Made by a program: the position numbers and the translations under genes
Shown here: piece after piece, positions 1 through 9,817 of the stretch
Layout of the letters: the number at the start of each line of letters is the position of its first letter
Numbering within the stretch: position 1 is the first letter of the stretch
The notes under the pieces: model-generated
What the model was told of the DNA's origin: nothing
What the model saw: the letters and a program-made list of their open reading frames with translations, nothing else
The model's database searches: none
Source of the DNA: Robbsia betulipollinis
GTDB taxonomy: Bacteria > Pseudomonadota > Gammaproteobacteria > Burkholderiales > Burkholderiaceae
NCBI RefSeq assembly: GCF_026624755.1
Contig: NZ_JAPMXC010000010.1
Span: 640,732-704,731, forward strand
DNA: 64,000 bases
Reading direction: 5' to 3'

Positions 1-3
1 CCC

Positions 4-837
4 ATGTCCGGGACCCACGCGGAAGATGTGGTGAAACATGCCGCGGCAGGTGCGCCCGTCGTGCTCGAGGCCAGGGACATTCATTTCGCCTATCCTCACC
101 AGCGCGTACTGCGCGGCGTCGATCTCATCGTCGAACCTGGCGAAGTCGTGGCCCTGCTGGGCGCCAACGGCGCCGGTAAAAGCACCCTGTTGCGTATCCT
201 GCTGGGTCTGGTGCGTCCGACAGAAGGCGAGGTGCTGCTCAACGGCCGTCCGCTCCGGACATTTGCCCGGCGCGAGATGGCCGCGCATATGGCCTACGTG
301 CCGCAAGCCAACGTTTGCCCGTTTCCTTACCGCGTCCGCGAAGTCGTCGCGATGGGCCGCATCGGCCATACCGGCATGTTCGCGCAACCGGGCAGGTCCG
401 ATCGGGAGGCGGTCGGCAACGGGATGGAGCGTCTGGGTATCCAGCATCTTGCCGAGCGCCCCTATACGGAAATTTCAGGCGGGGAGCGGCAACTGACCCT
501 GCTGTGCAGGGCCGTCGTGCAGGGCGCCTCGATGTTGGTCATGGATGAGCCGGCGTCCGCCCTGGATTTCGGTAACCAGGCCCGTTTGCTTTCGAGATTG
601 CGTGCGCTGGCGGACGAGGGCATGGCCGTTCTGATGTCCACGCACCATCCGGATCACGCGCTGGTCGCGGCCGATCGTGCGATTTTGCTGCGCGACGGCC
701 GGGTGCTGGGGGAAGGACGACCTGCGGAGATATTGAGTGACGATGCATTGCAGACCGTCTATGGCATCACCGGCGAAGAGCTGCAGGCATTTACGGCACA
801 TCGCAAAATAGGGGGGCGCGTTGCCACTATCGAATGA
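4..837 (+). CDS. ABC transporter ATP-binding protein, iron-siderophore (FecE/FhuC) type
   Basis: This 277-residue ATPase would power uptake of an Fe(III)-siderophore, haem or cobalamin across the inner membrane. The Walker A motif GANGAGKST lies at about residues 53-61, the ABC signature is ISGGERQ, and the Walker B segment is MLVMDEPAS, followed by an H-loop in STHHPDHA. Length and motifs match the FecE/FhuC/BtuD family. The next gene starts inside its 3' end (821), so the two are translationally coupled, and that gene is a FecCD-type permease, which fixes the family as siderophore-type. The periplasmic binding protein and receptor are not in view and may lie upstream of the window. The ATG at 4 is the first possible start seen, but the gene could begin earlier. 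The exact ligand cannot be read from the sequence. Confidence 0.88.
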   Translation: MSGTHAEDVVKHAAAGAPVVLEARDIHFAYPHQRVLRGVDLIVEPGEVVALLGANGAGKSTLLRILLGLVRPTEGEVLLNGRPLRTFARREMAAHMAYVPQANVCPFPYRVREVVAMGRIGHTGMFAQPGRSDREAVGNGMERLGIQHLAERPYTEISGGERQLTLLCRAVVQGASMLVMDEPASALDFGNQARLLSRLRALADEGMAVLMSTHHPDHALVAADRAILLRDGRVLGEGRPAEILSDDALQTVYGITGEELQAFTAHRKIGGRVATIE

Positions 838-1849
838 TTCGAAACGGCCATTGTGGCTCGTCGCCTGTATCGGTCTCTTCGCCGTCATGCTGCTGTTGGC
901 CTTGTCCATGGGCGAATATCCGATCAGCATGGCCGATATCGTGCGGTTTGCCGGTGTGTCCCTGGGTTTCGGCAGCATGCCTGCCGCGCAATATCATCTG
1001 CTGTCGAACATTCTGCTGACGGTGCGTTTGCCTCGAACGCTGGCCGCGGCACTGGTGGGCTTTGCGTTGTCCAGCTCCGGTGCCTCGTTTCAAGCGGTAT
1101 TTCGCAATCCGCTCGTGTCGCCAGGACTGTTGGGCGTGCTCGCCGGTGCGGCGTGCGGGGCCGCGTTGGCGATGATATGCGGGGGATCATGGTGGATGAT
1201 CCAGATCGTCAGTTTCGCGATGGGGCTGCTCGCCGTCGCGCTGGGAGTGGGCATCGGGGCCATGTTCGGTGGGGCTTCGATCGTGACGCTCATGCTGGGG
1301 GGCATCATCAGCGGCACGGCATTCGGCGCTGCGTTGTCCGTCATCAAATATGTGGCGGATCCACAGGACCAATTGCCCTCCATCGTTTTCTGGTTGATGG
1401 GCAGTTTCGATGCCGCCCGGTTGCCGCAAGTGGGCTGGCTGGCGCTTCCCATCCTGCTGGCCGGGGTGCTGCTCGCCTTCCTCGGCAGGGCCCTCGATGT
1501 GATGTCGATGGGTGATGACGAGGCGCGCACCCTGGGCATCCCGGTGGACCTGGTACGGTATGGCGTGATCGCCATCGCGACGCTCGTATCGGCGCTCTCC
1601 GTGTCGATCGCGGGCATGATCGGCTGGGTGGGCCTGCTCATCCCGCATATCGCCAGGCTCTTGCTCGGTTCGTCGAATTCGCGTTTGATTTCCGCGAGTG
1701 CGTTGCTTGGGGCAAGCTTCATGATCGCGGCCGATTGTTTGTCACGGAACCTCGGCCGCGTCGAAATTCCCGTGGGCATCGTCACCGAGTGTCTGGGCGT
1801 TCCGGCCTTCATCGTCGTGCTGCACCGGTCGCGCCGTGCATGGCGTTGA
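821..1849 (+). CDS. FecCD-family ABC transporter permease (iron-siderophore)
   Basis: This polytopic inner-membrane permease of 342 residues has the family hallmarks: the segment LTVRLPRTLAAALVGFALSS near residue 66, and the cytoplasmic coupling region around GDDEARTLGIPVD. The C-terminal ..GWVGLLIPHIAR.. motif is followed by ..NLGRVEIPVGIVTECLGVPAF. It forms a membrane dimer that pairs with the ATPase encoded just upstream. The chosen start is TTG at 821, which overlaps the ATPase stop by 17 bases. A later ATG would remove the first transmembrane helix. A Fur box lies 50 bp downstream of the stop, not upstream, so iron control of this operon itself must come from beyond the left edge. Confidence 0.87.
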   Translation: MPLSNDSKRPLWLVACIGLFAVMLLLALSMGEYPISMADIVRFAGVSLGFGSMPAAQYHLLSNILLTVRLPRTLAAALVGFALSSSGASFQAVFRNPLVSPGLLGVLAGAACGAALAMICGGSWWMIQIVSFAMGLLAVALGVGIGAMFGGASIVTLMLGGIISGTAFGAALSVIKYVADPQDQLPSIVFWLMGSFDAARLPQVGWLALPILLAGVLLAFLGRALDVMSMGDDEARTLGIPVDLVRYGVIAIATLVSALSVSIAGMIGWVGLLIPHIARLLLGSSNSRLISASALLGASFMIAADCLSRNLGRVEIPVGIVTECLGVPAFIVVLHRSRRAWR

Positions 1850-1898
1850 GTCATCGTTTGTAATCAATAATTGCTATTGCAATAAGATGCTCGATAGA

Positions 1899-1913
1899 TG
1901 ATAATAATGATCA
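1899..1913. promoter_or_regulatory. Fur box
   Basis: The 15-mer TGATAATAATGATCA matches the 7-1-7 Fur consensus TGATAATNATTATCA at 13 of the 14 defined positions. It sits after an iron-transport operon and 52 bp before a small hydrophobic ORF on the plus strand, so it most likely controls that ORF or a small RNA. An extra inverted repeat (TTGC-tatt-GCAA) lies just upstream at 1871-1882. Confidence 0.6.
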
Positions 1914-1964
1914 CTCGGGAGTGATTCCTTTCCTGCCGCCTTCGCTTTTCCCCGGAACTCTGCC

Positions 1965-2084
1965 ATGTCCACCCCGCTCGTGACCGGAGCGCTCGTTTTC
2001 AGCATGATCGCCGCGCCCGTGATGTTGGTGCTGCTGGTGATTTGCGCGACGCCCGCGTTCTCCGCCTCCCTGCCGCTCCTGTAA
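1965..2084 (+). CDS. Small hydrophobic peptide (39 aa), putative Fur-controlled membrane protein
   Basis: ATG at 1965 opens a 39-codon frame ending in TAA. Almost all third positions are G or C (36 of 39), which fits the host's coding bias. The peptide has one long hydrophobic stretch (about residues 10-28, rich in V, L, M and I) and a short polar-poor tail, so it should be a single-pass membrane peptide. A GGAA element lies 8 bases before the ATG. A near-perfect Fur box lies 52 bp upstream. No family is recognised. The alternative is that this is the 5' part of an RNA rather than a coding gene. Confidence 0.4.
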   Translation: MSTPLVTGALVFSMIAAPVMLVLLVICATPAFSASLPLL

Positions 2085-2303
2085 TTCTTCGTTTGGCGCT
2101 TCCCCGTGCCGGTCCGCCCGACGGTCCTCGATGCGGATAGCGCGAAGGATCACGCCATGCAAACCCGCACGTTCGTATGAAGCCGACATTCGCCGCGCGA
2201 TGCCGGTGCTACACTCACCGTGTATTAAAAAGATATCGTGCCTGTAGGGTGCCGGGCGCCCCGCAGGACGCGATTCGATAAAAAAATCCGGAGAGTGCAG
2301 GGT

Positions 2304-3062
2304 ATGGAACAGGCAAGGAAGATCGCCCTCGTGACGGGGGCCGGTAGCGGGATCGGCAAGGCGGTCGCGCTGGCATTGCTCGCCGCCGGCTACGGCGTCG
2401 TGCTGACGGGGCGGCGGGCGGAGCCGCTCGAGGCGTTGGCGGCCGAGGCCGAGGCGAAGGGATGGGATGCGCTGGCCGTCGCCTGCGACGTGACCGATCC
2501 GACGGCGATCGAGCGTCTGTTCGGCGTGATCAACCAGCGTTTCGGCCGTCTCGATCTGCTGTTCAACAACGCTGGCGTGAACGCGCCGGCCGTGTCGATC
2601 GACGAGTTGACGATCGACGACTGGCGCAAGGTCGTCGATACCAATCTCACCGGGGTGTTTCTCTGCACGCGGGCGGCTTTCGCGATGATGCGGGCGCAAC
2701 ACCCGCGTGGCGGGCGCATCATCAACAACGGTTCGATCTCCGCGCACGCGCCGCGGCCGGGCAGCGTCGCCTACACGGCGAGCAAGCACGCGGTGACCGG
2801 CTTGACGAAAAGCACCTCTCTCGACGGCCGGCAATACGATATCGCCTGCGGTCAGATCGATATCGGCAACGCGGCGAGCGAGATGACCGAGCGCATGGTG
2901 AACGGCGTGCGTCAGGCGAACGGCACCATGGCGCCGGAACCGCGCATGGACGTATCGAACGTGGCGAGCGCGGTGGTCTATATGGCGAGTCTGCCGCTGG
3001 ACGCCAATGTGCAGTTCATGACGGTGATGGCGACCAAGATGCCCTTCGTCGGCCGCGGCTGA
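2304..3062 (+). CDS. Short-chain dehydrogenase/reductase (SDR)
   Basis: This is a classical SDR of 252 residues: an NAD(P)-dependent soluble oxidoreductase. The Rossmann motif [10 protein letters not shown] is at about residues 11-20. The NNAG motif lies near residue 91 in [11 protein letters not shown], the catalytic Ser follows at [10 protein letters not shown], and the YxxxK pair is at Y-TASK. The start at 2304 is preceded by GGAG ten bases upstream. An in-frame start further upstream (2238) would add an unlikely basic leader. The substrate is not predictable. It stands alone between the iron region and a convergent chemoreceptor gene, which ends only 18 bases away. Confidence 0.85.
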   Translation: MEQARKIALVTGAGSGIGKAVALALLAAGYGVVLTGRRAEPLEALAAEAEAKGWDALAVACDVTDPTAIERLFGVINQRFGRLDLLFNNAGVNAPAVSIDELTIDDWRKVVDTNLTGVFLCTRAAFAMMRAQHPRGGRIINNGSISAHAPRPGSVAYTASKHAVTGLTKSTSLDGRQYDIACGQIDIGNAASEMTERMVNGVRQANGTMAPEPRMDVSNVASAVVYMASLPLDANVQFMTVMATKMPFVGRG

Positions 3063-3080
3063 GGCAAGCGATGGCCGGCG

Positions 3081-4736
3081 TCAGCACCGCGGCGTCGGGA
3101 CCACCGGGTCGATCGCGCTCTTGCCGGGATGACTGAATATCGCCACCGCATCGCTCAGCGCATCGGCCTGGGCGCGCTGGCTGTGCGCCGCCGCGGCAAC
3201 CTGCTCGACCAGCGCCGCGTTTTGCTGGGTCACCGTATCGAGTTCGGCGATGGCGGCGTCCACCTGACCGATGCATTCGTCCTGCCGCCGCCCCGCCGCC
3301 TCCAGTTGTCGGGTGACCTGCACGGTGCGCGCGAACGTGTCGACGATGCTCTGCATCGCGACGCCGGCGTCGCGCGCCATAGAGGCGCCCCGGTCCGCCT
3401 GATCGACGGTGCCGCCGACCAGTTCGCTGATTTCGCGTGCGGCGCCGGCGCAGCGTTGCGCCAGCAGGCGCACTTCGCCGGCGACGACGGAGAAACCCCG
3501 GCCGTGCTCGCCGGCCCGCGCCGCCTCGACCGCGGCGTTCAGCGCCAGCAGATTGGTCTGGAAAGCGATGCCGTCGATCATCGCGGTGATGTCGCCGACG
3601 CGCTGCGAAGACTGCGCGACCGATTCCATCGTCGAGACCACGCGCCCGATGACCTGCTGCCCTTCCGCCGCCGCGTGCGCCGCCTCGGCCGTGCTGTCGG
3701 CGGTGCCGCGTGTGTGTTCGCGGGCGAGCCCGGTGGCGTCGCGCAGTGCCTGGATGGTCTCGGTGGTGCGGTCGAGATAGGCGGCCTGACGTTCGGTGCG
3801 ACGCGCCAGGTCGCCATTGCCGGCGGCGATTTCCGCTACCGCATGGCGCAGGCCATCGGCCTGCGTGTCGACATCCGTGACGATCGCCGCCAGGTTCGCG
3901 CGCAACTGCGTCAGCGCGCGCCGCAATTCGCCCAGTTCGGCGATGGCGGGTTGCGGGGCGACGGACGGGGGCGATGCGGAGGACGATGCGGAGGACGGAT
4001 CGAGGTCGCAGGCGGCCAGCCGGTTGGCGGTGTCGATCAGCGCCGCGACCGGGCGCGCGAGGCTGCGCCACAAGCCGATACCGGCCAGCGCCGAGGTGCC
4101 GAGCAGGATGCCGATCAGCCAGGCAGACTGCGCGATGCGATCCGGCGTCGCCTGGGTCATCAGGGGCAGGGCGGCGCACAGGGTGGTCGCGGCGGCCGGC
4201 AGCGTCATGGCCAGCGTCACGCGTCCGGCGAGCGTGCCGCCGCGCAGTCCGGCCAGCCAGCCGGCAGGGCCGGTACGGCGCAGTTGGCCCTGATGCAATG
4301 CCAGGCGGTGCGTGCGTGCCCCACGGGGGGCGTCGCGCAACAGCGCATAGGCCGAAGACGCCGCGGCGATCTCCTCGGCGGAAGGCTTGACCCGCACGGA
4401 CAGATAGCCGACGGTCCTGCCTTTCTGGACGATCGGCGTGACGTTCGCGCGCACCCAGTAATGCCTGCCGTCCAGGCGCCGGTTCTTGACGATCGCGGTC
4501 CATGGCTTGCCCGCGCGGACCGTTGCCCAGAGATCCGCATACGCGAGCGCGGGCATGTCGGGATGCCGCACCACGTTGTGCGGCTGGCCGATCAGCGCCT
4601 CGCGGGAAAAGCCGCTGACCTTGACGAAAGCGGGATTGCAGTAGCGGATGACGCCCTGCAGATCCGTGACCGACACCAGCTGTTCGGACGCCGGATAGTC
4701 GTATTGCTCGTCGATGACGGGAAGGTTGATTCGCAT
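3081..4736 (-). CDS. Aer-like methyl-accepting chemotaxis protein with N-terminal PAS domain
   Basis: This 551-residue energy/redox chemoreceptor belongs to the aerotaxis receptor type. The N-terminal PAS domain (about residues 10-120) carries the Aer hallmark HNVVRHPDMP followed by ..DLWATVRAGKPWTAIVKNRR. A hydrophobic region with two membrane segments (about 180-250) and a HAMP-like stretch follow. The long coiled-coil signalling domain ends with the highly conserved hairpin tip, from DGIAFQTNLLALNAAVEAARAG on, that contacts CheA and CheW. There is no periplasmic sensor domain, as expected for a receptor that senses through PAS-bound FAD. The C-terminus lacks a recognisable CheR-docking pentapeptide. 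It ends convergently with the SDR gene. Confidence 0.88.
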   Translation of the reverse strand: MRINLPVIDEQYDYPASEQLVSVTDLQGVIRYCNPAFVKVSGFSREALIGQPHNVVRHPDMPALAYADLWATVRAGKPWTAIVKNRRLDGRHYWVRANVTPIVQKGRTVGYLSVRVKPSAEEIAAASSAYALLRDAPRGARTHRLALHQGQLRRTGPAGWLAGLRGGTLAGRVTLAMTLPAAATTLCAALPLMTQATPDRIAQSAWLIGILLGTSALAGIGLWRSLARPVAALIDTANRLAACDLDPSSASSSASPPSVAPQPAIAELGELRRALTQLRANLAAIVTDVDTQADGLRHAVAEIAAGNGDLARRTERQAAYLDRTTETIQALRDATGLAREHTRGTADSTAEAAHAAAEGQQVIGRVVSTMESVAQSSQRVGDITAMIDGIAFQTNLLALNAAVEAARAGEHGRGFSVVAGEVRLLAQRCAGAAREISELVGGTVDQADRGASMARDAGVAMQSIVDTFARTVQVTRQLEAAGRRQDECIGQVDAAIAELDTVTQQNAALVEQVAAAAHSQRAQADALSDAVAIFSHPGKSAIDPVVPTPRC

Positions 4737-4847
4737 GGTGCTGCCGCCCTGGCTGACGCCCGTGTCGCCGCAATATTCTGCTGAGGGCGGTATGCTGGCA
4801 GATCGGTGTCGTACCGTCTTTGCGCTGGATCAATAAAGGGTGGAAAA

Positions 4848-5267
4848 ATGGGGCGTTGCCTGCAGCGGTTGACCGTTCATACGCGCGGTCAGGGGTTGGT
4901 GGAAGTCACCGACCAGATTGTGTCGTGGCTGGACGCCCTGCACGCGGGCGACGGGCTGCTGACGGTGTTCTGCCGTCACACGTCGGCCTCGCTGTTGATC
5001 CAGGAGAACGCCGACCCCGACGTACGTGCGGACCTGGAGGCTTTCTTCGCGCGGATCGCGCCGGAGTCGCGCACGCTCTACCGGCACGACAGCGAGGGCG
5101 CCGACGATATGCCGGCGCATATCCGCTGTGCGCTCACGCAGGTGCAGTTGTCGATTCCGGTGGCCGAGGGCAGGATGGTACTGGGGAACTGGCAGGGGGT
5201 GTATCTGTTCGAGCACCGGCGTGCTCCGCATCGACGGGAACTGGTGTTGCATTTCACGGCGACGTAG
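4848..5267 (+). CDS. YjbQ/UPF0047 family protein (secondary thiamine-phosphate synthase fold)
   Basis: The 139-residue protein matches the YjbQ family: TRGQGLVEVTDQI at the N-terminus, FCRHTSASLLIQENADPDV in the centre, then HDSEGADDMPAHIR, and the closing GNWQGVYLFEHR. The conserved His residues in RHTSAS and DMPAHI form the putative active site. Members were reported to have weak thiamine-phosphate synthase activity, but the physiological role is unsettled. Start 4848 is chosen because an AAAGGG-TGG element precedes it; the upstream in-frame alternative at 4806 adds residues absent from the family. It is divergent from the chemoreceptor gene. Confidence 0.85.
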   Translation: MGRCLQRLTVHTRGQGLVEVTDQIVSWLDALHAGDGLLTVFCRHTSASLLIQENADPDVRADLEAFFARIAPESRTLYRHDSEGADDMPAHIRCALTQVQLSIPVAEGRMVLGNWQGVYLFEHRRAPHRRELVLHFTAT

Positions 5268-5327
5268 GCGCACCGTGCTTGCGGGCAGGAACGGTCGCGC
5301 CGGCATGAGCCGCACCCGCCGCGAAAA

Positions 5328-5705
5328 TCAGAATCCGTCGTCCGACACCTCGTCGTAGCGCACCTCGAGCGTCTCGGCATGGCGCACGTCGATGCCTTCG
5401 TCGGTGGGCGAGTGATTGGGCAGGCTCGTGAACTGGGAATCGAGATAGGCGAAATCCACCTTGCCGCTCAGGTCCTTCAGCAGCGCCGCCGGCGTCTTGA
5501 AACCGCTGCCGGCGATCTCGTCGACATCGAGGAGATAGGACCAGCTCGGCTTGCCTTCCTTGCCTTCCTGCTTTGCCTCGCCAAGGTCGATCAGCTTGCG
5601 CTCCGCATTGCGCACGTAGATGTGCCTGCCGCTCAGGAGGAAGGTGAAGGTCTGCACCAGGGGATCGGCGGGCGCGCCTTCGCGGCGCGGTGCGGTTTTA
5701 GCCAT
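5328..5705 (-). CDS. Conserved hypothetical protein (125 aa)
   Basis: This is a soluble, charged 125-residue protein with no transmembrane segment and no signal peptide. The start at 5705 (MAKTAPRRE) is preferred over the longer frame because the upstream part is basic and proline-rich, like translated intergenic DNA. The C-terminal third is acidic (ending EVRYDEVSDDGF). I do not recognise a domain. It lies alone between the yjbQ-like gene and the semialdehyde dehydrogenase gene and is read away from the former. Confidence 0.55.
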   Translation of the reverse strand: MAKTAPRREGAPADPLVQTFTFLLSGRHIYVRNAERKLIDLGEAKQEGKEGKPSWSYLLDVDEIAGSGFKTPAALLKDLSGKVDFAYLDSQFTSLPNHSPTDEGIDVRHAETLEVRYDEVSDDGF

Positions 5706-5844
5706 TGCGTTCTCCAGAAAGCGTGGGGGGCGACAGGACGGCCCCGCCCTTTCCCGGCGCGCATGAAGCATGCCCACGCGCCCGCGCCCGACGCCGGCGA
5801 CGTCGTCGGGCCGGCCGCCCAGGATCCCTGGCCGGCCTGACGGA

Positions 5845-7428
5845 TCAGTCGGCTGTCGTGAGCTTGCCGTCGACGCGGCGGGTCAGACCAAGCGGGTTCG
5901 CGCGCTTGAGGGCGTCGGGCAGCAGCGCATCCGGCATGTCCTGATAGCTGACAGGACGCAGGAAGCGGTCGATCGCCAGGCTGCCGACCGAGGTCGAGCG
6001 GCCGTCGGCGGTCGACGGGTACGGTCCGCCGTGCACCATCGCGTGACCCACCTCGACGCCGGTGCCGAAACCGTTGACCAGGATCCGGCCGACGCGCCGT
6101 TCCAGCGTCGGCAGCAACGCGCGGGCGTCCGCCTGGTCGGCTTCGTCGATATGCAGGGCGGCCGTCAACTGACCTTCGAGCTTCTCGACGAGGTCGCGCA
6201 TGGTGGCGAGGTCCGGGCAACGCACCACCAGGGAGGCGGCGCCAAAGATCTCGTCCTGCAGCGCGGGGTCCCGGGAAAACGCCTCGGCGGTGGTCGAGAA
6301 CAGCGTCGCGCGACCCTGTGCCGGACCACTGGCTTCCTTGCCCTGCGCCACCGTGTCGACCTGCGCATGCTGCGCAAGCTTCGCCACCGCCGACTCGTAG
6401 GCCTGGTGGATGCCCGGCGTCAGCATCGTGGCGGCGGGCGTCGCGGCGAGCGCCGTGGCTGCCGCGTCGATGAAGGCGTCGACGGCGGGGCTGTCGATGG
6501 CCAGTACCAGACCGGGGTTCGTGCAGAACTGGCCGGCACCCAGCGCCAGCGAGGCGGCGAAGGCGGTGCCGATCGCGGCGCCACGGTTCGCCAGCGCATG
6601 CGGGAACAGCAGCACCGGGTTGATGCTGCTCATTTCGGCATAGACGGGAATCGGCTCATGGCGGGCGGCCGCCAGCTTGAGCAGGGCGAGACCGCCGCGC
6701 CGCGAGCCGGTGAAGCCGACCGCCTTGATCCGGGCATCGCTCACCAGCCCCTGGCCGATTTCCAGGCCCGAGTCGAACAATAGCGAGAACGTGCCATCCG
6801 GCAACCCGCAGTCGGCGACGGCCTTGCGCACCGCCTGGCCGACCAGCGCCGAGGTGCCGAGATGCGCGGGGTGCGCCTTCGCGACCACCGGGCAGCCGGC
6901 GGCCAGCGCCGAGGCGGTGTCGCCGCCGGCAACCGAGAACGCGAGCGGGAAGTTGCTCGCGCCGAACACGGCCACCGGGCCGAGCGGCACGTAACGCAGG
7001 CGCAGGTCGACGCGCGGCAGCGGCTGGCGCTCCGGCTGCGCCGGATCGATCCGCACGCCCAGGAAGTCGCCCTGGCGCACCACGGCGGCGAACATGCGCA
7101 ACTGTCCGACGGTGCGGCCGCGCTCGCCTTCGATGCGACCGCGCGGCAGGCCGCTTTCCTGCACGCAACGCTCGACGAGCACGTCGCCCAGGTCGAGGAT
7201 GTTCTGCGCGATTTTTTCGAGAAACGCGGCGCGGCTTTCGAGCGGCAGTTCGCGATAGACATCGGCCGCCTGCCATGCCAGCGCGCACGCGGCGTCGAGT
7301 TGCGCGGCGCTGGCGCCACCGAACGCGGGCGACAGCGGCTTGCCGCTGGCGGCTTCGATCGATTGCGTGCTGCCCTGGCTACCGGCCTGCGTTTGCTGAC
7401 CAATCAGCAGATCGCTGCATATTTCCAT
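5845..7428 (-). CDS. Alpha-ketoglutarate semialdehyde dehydrogenase (2,5-dioxovalerate dehydrogenase)
   Basis: This 527-residue aldehyde dehydrogenase oxidises alpha-ketoglutarate semialdehyde to alpha-ketoglutarate, the last step of non-phosphorylative pentose and hexarate routes. It carries the ALDH oxyanion Asn159 in FGASNFP, the cofactor-loop motif GFTGSRRGG near 238-246, Glu265 in YAEMSSINP and the catalytic Cys302 in [10 protein letters not shown]. The start at 7428 has an AAGGACGG ribosome-binding site. The gene lies 107 bp downstream of a dehydratase that makes exactly this semialdehyde, so the two form one catabolic module. An apparent 999-codon frame that runs on upstream is only read-through of the intergenic space into another frame. 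Confidence 0.88.
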   Translation of the reverse strand: MEICSDLLIGQQTQAGSQGSTQSIEAASGKPLSPAFGGASAAQLDAACALAWQAADVYRELPLESRAAFLEKIAQNILDLGDVLVERCVQESGLPRGRIEGERGRTVGQLRMFAAVVRQGDFLGVRIDPAQPERQPLPRVDLRLRYVPLGPVAVFGASNFPLAFSVAGGDTASALAAGCPVVAKAHPAHLGTSALVGQAVRKAVADCGLPDGTFSLLFDSGLEIGQGLVSDARIKAVGFTGSRRGGLALLKLAAARHEPIPVYAEMSSINPVLLFPHALANRGAAIGTAFAASLALGAGQFCTNPGLVLAIDSPAVDAFIDAAATALAATPAATMLTPGIHQAYESAVAKLAQHAQVDTVAQGKEASGPAQGRATLFSTTAEAFSRDPALQDEIFGAASLVVRCPDLATMRDLVEKLEGQLTAALHIDEADQADARALLPTLERRVGRILVNGFGTGVEVGHAMVHGGPYPSTADGRSTSVGSLAIDRFLRPVSYQDMPDALLPDALKRANPLGLTRRVDGKLTTAD

Positions 7429-7535
7429 GATGTTCCGTCCTTTTCGGTTTTTTGGTAATTCGGTTATGGCGCGTACCGGGGAGGGCAGGCGGCGCGTGTG
7501 GCCGCGCCATCGGTGCCCGCATCCCGGTCCGTATC

Positions 7536-8489
7536 TCATTTGCCCCAGCGTAGCACCATCGGGTCCAGTCGGCGGGCCACCTTGAGCAAGCCGTCGCGCG
7601 TGGCAGGATGCATCGGCGCGAAGGGGTGGCGGGTCAGGTCCGAGCCGATCACGCCGCCTTCCTTCATCAATGCCTTGCACGCGGCCAGGCCGCATTGCCG
7701 GTTTTCGTAATTGATCAGCGGCAGCCATTCCTGGTACAGCGCCGCCGCGTGCTCGCCATCGCCCGCGACATACGCGTCGACGATGCGGCGGATGCCGTCG
7801 GGGTAGGCGCCGCCCGTCATCGCGCCGGTCGCGCCGGCGTCGAAATCGGGAATCAGGGTGATGGCTTCCTCGCCGTCCCACGGGCCGACGATCGCATCGC
7901 CGCCCAGGGCGATCAGTTCCCGCAGCTTCGCGGCCGCCTGCGCGGTTTCGATCTTGAAATACGATACCTGCGCGATGTCGCGCGCCAGCGTCGCGAGAAA
8001 GGCGGCCGACAGGGAGGTGCCGGACACCGGCGCGTCCTGGATCATGATGGGGATCGCGATCGCGTCGGACACGCGACTGAAGAATTCGTGGATGCCGCGC
8101 TCGTTCACGCGGATCGTGGCGCCGTGATAGGGGGGCATGATCATGACCATCGCGGCGCCGGCCGCCTCGGCGGCGCGGCTGCGCGCGGCGCAGATGTCGG
8201 TGCCGAAGTGCGTGGTCGTCACGATCACCGGCACGCGCCCGGCCACGTGGTCGAGGACGGTGTCCTGGACTTCGCGGCGCTCGTCGTCGGTGAGCGCGAA
8301 CTGTTCGGAAAAATTGGCCAGAATGCACAGGCCGTTCGAGCCCGCATCGATCATGAAATCGATCGCGCGCCGCTGTCCCGCCAGGTCGAGCCGCCCCTGA
8401 TCGTCGAATACGGTCGGCGCGACCGGGAAGACGCCCTTGTAGACGGGAGGGGAGGCAGGTGCGGAAGCGGGCGAATCCAGGCGCGGCAT
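7536..8489 (-). CDS. L-2-keto-3-deoxyarabonate dehydratase (DHDPS/NAL family)
   Basis: This 317-residue class-I aldolase-fold enzyme of the DapA family should dehydrate L-2-keto-3-deoxyarabonate to alpha-ketoglutarate semialdehyde. The Schiff-base lysine is Lys179 in YFKIET, and Tyr121 in MPPYHGAT is the usual partner. Long identical-looking stretches such as [20 protein letters not shown] and [13 protein letters not shown] are what I associate with the Azospirillum L-KDA dehydratase rather than with 5-keto-4-deoxyglucarate dehydratase, though the latter makes the same product and cannot be fully excluded. The first 15 residues are a Pro/Ser/Ala-rich tail. A divergent LysR gene sits 102 bp upstream and probably regulates it. 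Confidence 0.82.
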   Translation of the reverse strand: MPRLDSPASAPASPPVYKGVFPVAPTVFDDQGRLDLAGQRRAIDFMIDAGSNGLCILANFSEQFALTDDERREVQDTVLDHVAGRVPVIVTTTHFGTDICAARSRAAEAAGAAMVMIMPPYHGATIRVNERGIHEFFSRVSDAIAIPIMIQDAPVSGTSLSAAFLATLARDIAQVSYFKIETAQAAAKLRELIALGGDAIVGPWDGEEAITLIPDFDAGATGAMTGGAYPDGIRRIVDAYVAGDGEHAAALYQEWLPLINYENRQCGLAACKALMKEGGVIGSDLTRHPFAPMHPATRDGLLKVARRLDPMVLRWGK

Positions 8490-8591
8490 GACAACGTCTC
8501 CTTATTTTAAGTATGTCGACACTATAAAAGGGCGGAGCGGTATGTGTATAGTGAAAGCTTTCCATGTCCTGATCGCTTTTACGACTCACCC

Positions 8592-9560
8592 ATGCATGAA
8601 GACCGGAACAAGCCGACGCTCGACGTCCTGATGTCGCGCTTGCGCATGAAGCAACTGCAGTTGCTGATCGCGCTCGACGATCACGCCTCGCTGCACAAGG
8701 CATCGAGCGCGATGGCGATGACGCAATCGGCCGCCAGCAAGGCGCTGGCGGAGCTGGAGGCGATGCTGGGGGAGCCGTTGTTCGAGCGCATGAAAACCGG
8801 TCTGGTGCCCAATCCCTTCGGGCATTGCGTGATCCGGTATGCACGCCTGCTGGCGTCGGAACTGGACGCGCTGTGCCAGGAGGTCGCCGATATCCGTGCC
8901 GGAACCGGTGGACGGCTCGCCGTGGGGGCGATCATGGGTTCGATCCTGGACCGGGTCGCGCCGGTCTTGAACGATTTGCGCAAGCGTCATCCGGGCCTGT
9001 CGATCGAGATCGTCGAGGACACCAGTTCGCGCATGCTCGTTTTGCTCGACGAGGGACGGCTGGATCTGGTCATCGGCCGCTCCGCGGTCAGCGATTCGCC
9101 CGGAAAGTACCGGTATCACCCGCTGGCCGACGAGCCCGTGGCGGTGGTGGTGGGTGCCGACCATCCGCCGTTCGCGCCCGGCGAGGTCACCTTCGCGGAG
9201 CTCGCGCAGCATCGCTGGGTCAGTTATCCGAACAATATGCCGATGCAGGCCTTCCTCGAACGCGAGATGGATCTGGCCGGCATGCCGATGCCCGACAGCG
9301 CCATCTCCACCGCCTCGACCTTCGTCACGGTTGCGCTGCTGCGCGGCGATGTCGATCTGGTGGCGCTGCTGCCCGAGGCCGTGGCGCAGATGTTCAGCGC
9401 GCACGGCATGCTGCGCGTCGTGCCCGTCGCGTTCAAGTCGCAATCCCAGACCTTCGGGATCGTCACGCGCAAGGCCGGGATGCCGTCGCCACTGGCCAGC
9501 GAGTTCATCGAGCGCCTGAAGGCGCAGGTCGCCCGAGGCATACCGATGCGTGGCCCATGA
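8592..9560 (+). CDS. LysR-family transcriptional regulator of the sugar-acid module
   Basis: This 322-residue LysR-type regulator has its N-terminal winged HTH at about residues 16-75 ([33 protein letters not shown]). The C-terminal periplasmic-binding-protein-like effector domain starts around residue 100 ([10 protein letters not shown]). It resembles the GguR/GbpR group that controls L-arabinose and D-galactarate catabolism in Burkholderiales and Azospirillum, which agrees with its position divergent from the L-KDA dehydratase gene. ATG 8592 is used; the GTG further upstream at 8544 would invade the divergent promoter. The shared 102-bp promoter region holds the palindromic core TGTCGACA at 8514-8521, which could be part of its operator. 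Confidence 0.83.
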   Translation: MHEDRNKPTLDVLMSRLRMKQLQLLIALDDHASLHKASSAMAMTQSAASKALAELEAMLGEPLFERMKTGLVPNPFGHCVIRYARLLASELDALCQEVADIRAGTGGRLAVGAIMGSILDRVAPVLNDLRKRHPGLSIEIVEDTSSRMLVLLDEGRLDLVIGRSAVSDSPGKYRYHPLADEPVAVVVGADHPPFAPGEVTFAELAQHRWVSYPNNMPMQAFLEREMDLAGMPMPDSAISTASTFVTVALLRGDVDLVALLPEAVAQMFSAHGMLRVVPVAFKSQSQTFGIVTRKAGMPSPLASEFIERLKAQVARGIPMRGP

Positions 9561-9817
9561 GCGAGTCGCACATCTTGCTTCGGGTAAACCACTAATCCGC
9601 GGTATTTCAGCTGCACCGCCCCGTGCGGCGTCGTATCCACCGTGTATCGACGCGTAGGGGAATGGACGGTAAGGCAATGTTCCCAGCTTTGTCTGCTAAC
9701 GTCTGCTAACGTACGGTGAACCGGCATCCTCTCGCCTGCCGTCGGTCAGCATGGTGCGGATAGTGCAGCAAACATTTCGGACGCTCCTGCCCGGAATGGC
9801 ACGTGGAGCTTGAAGAT

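Noticed and set aside
1911..2834. 307-codon minus-strand frame
   Set aside because: It is antisense to the SDR gene, His/Arg-rich, and without recognisable domains.
5845..8844. 999-codon frame suggesting a giant fusion protein
   Set aside because: The frame simply stays open from the semialdehyde dehydrogenase through the intergenic gap and an off-frame of the dehydratase. The dehydrogenase has its own start and ribosome-binding site at 7428.
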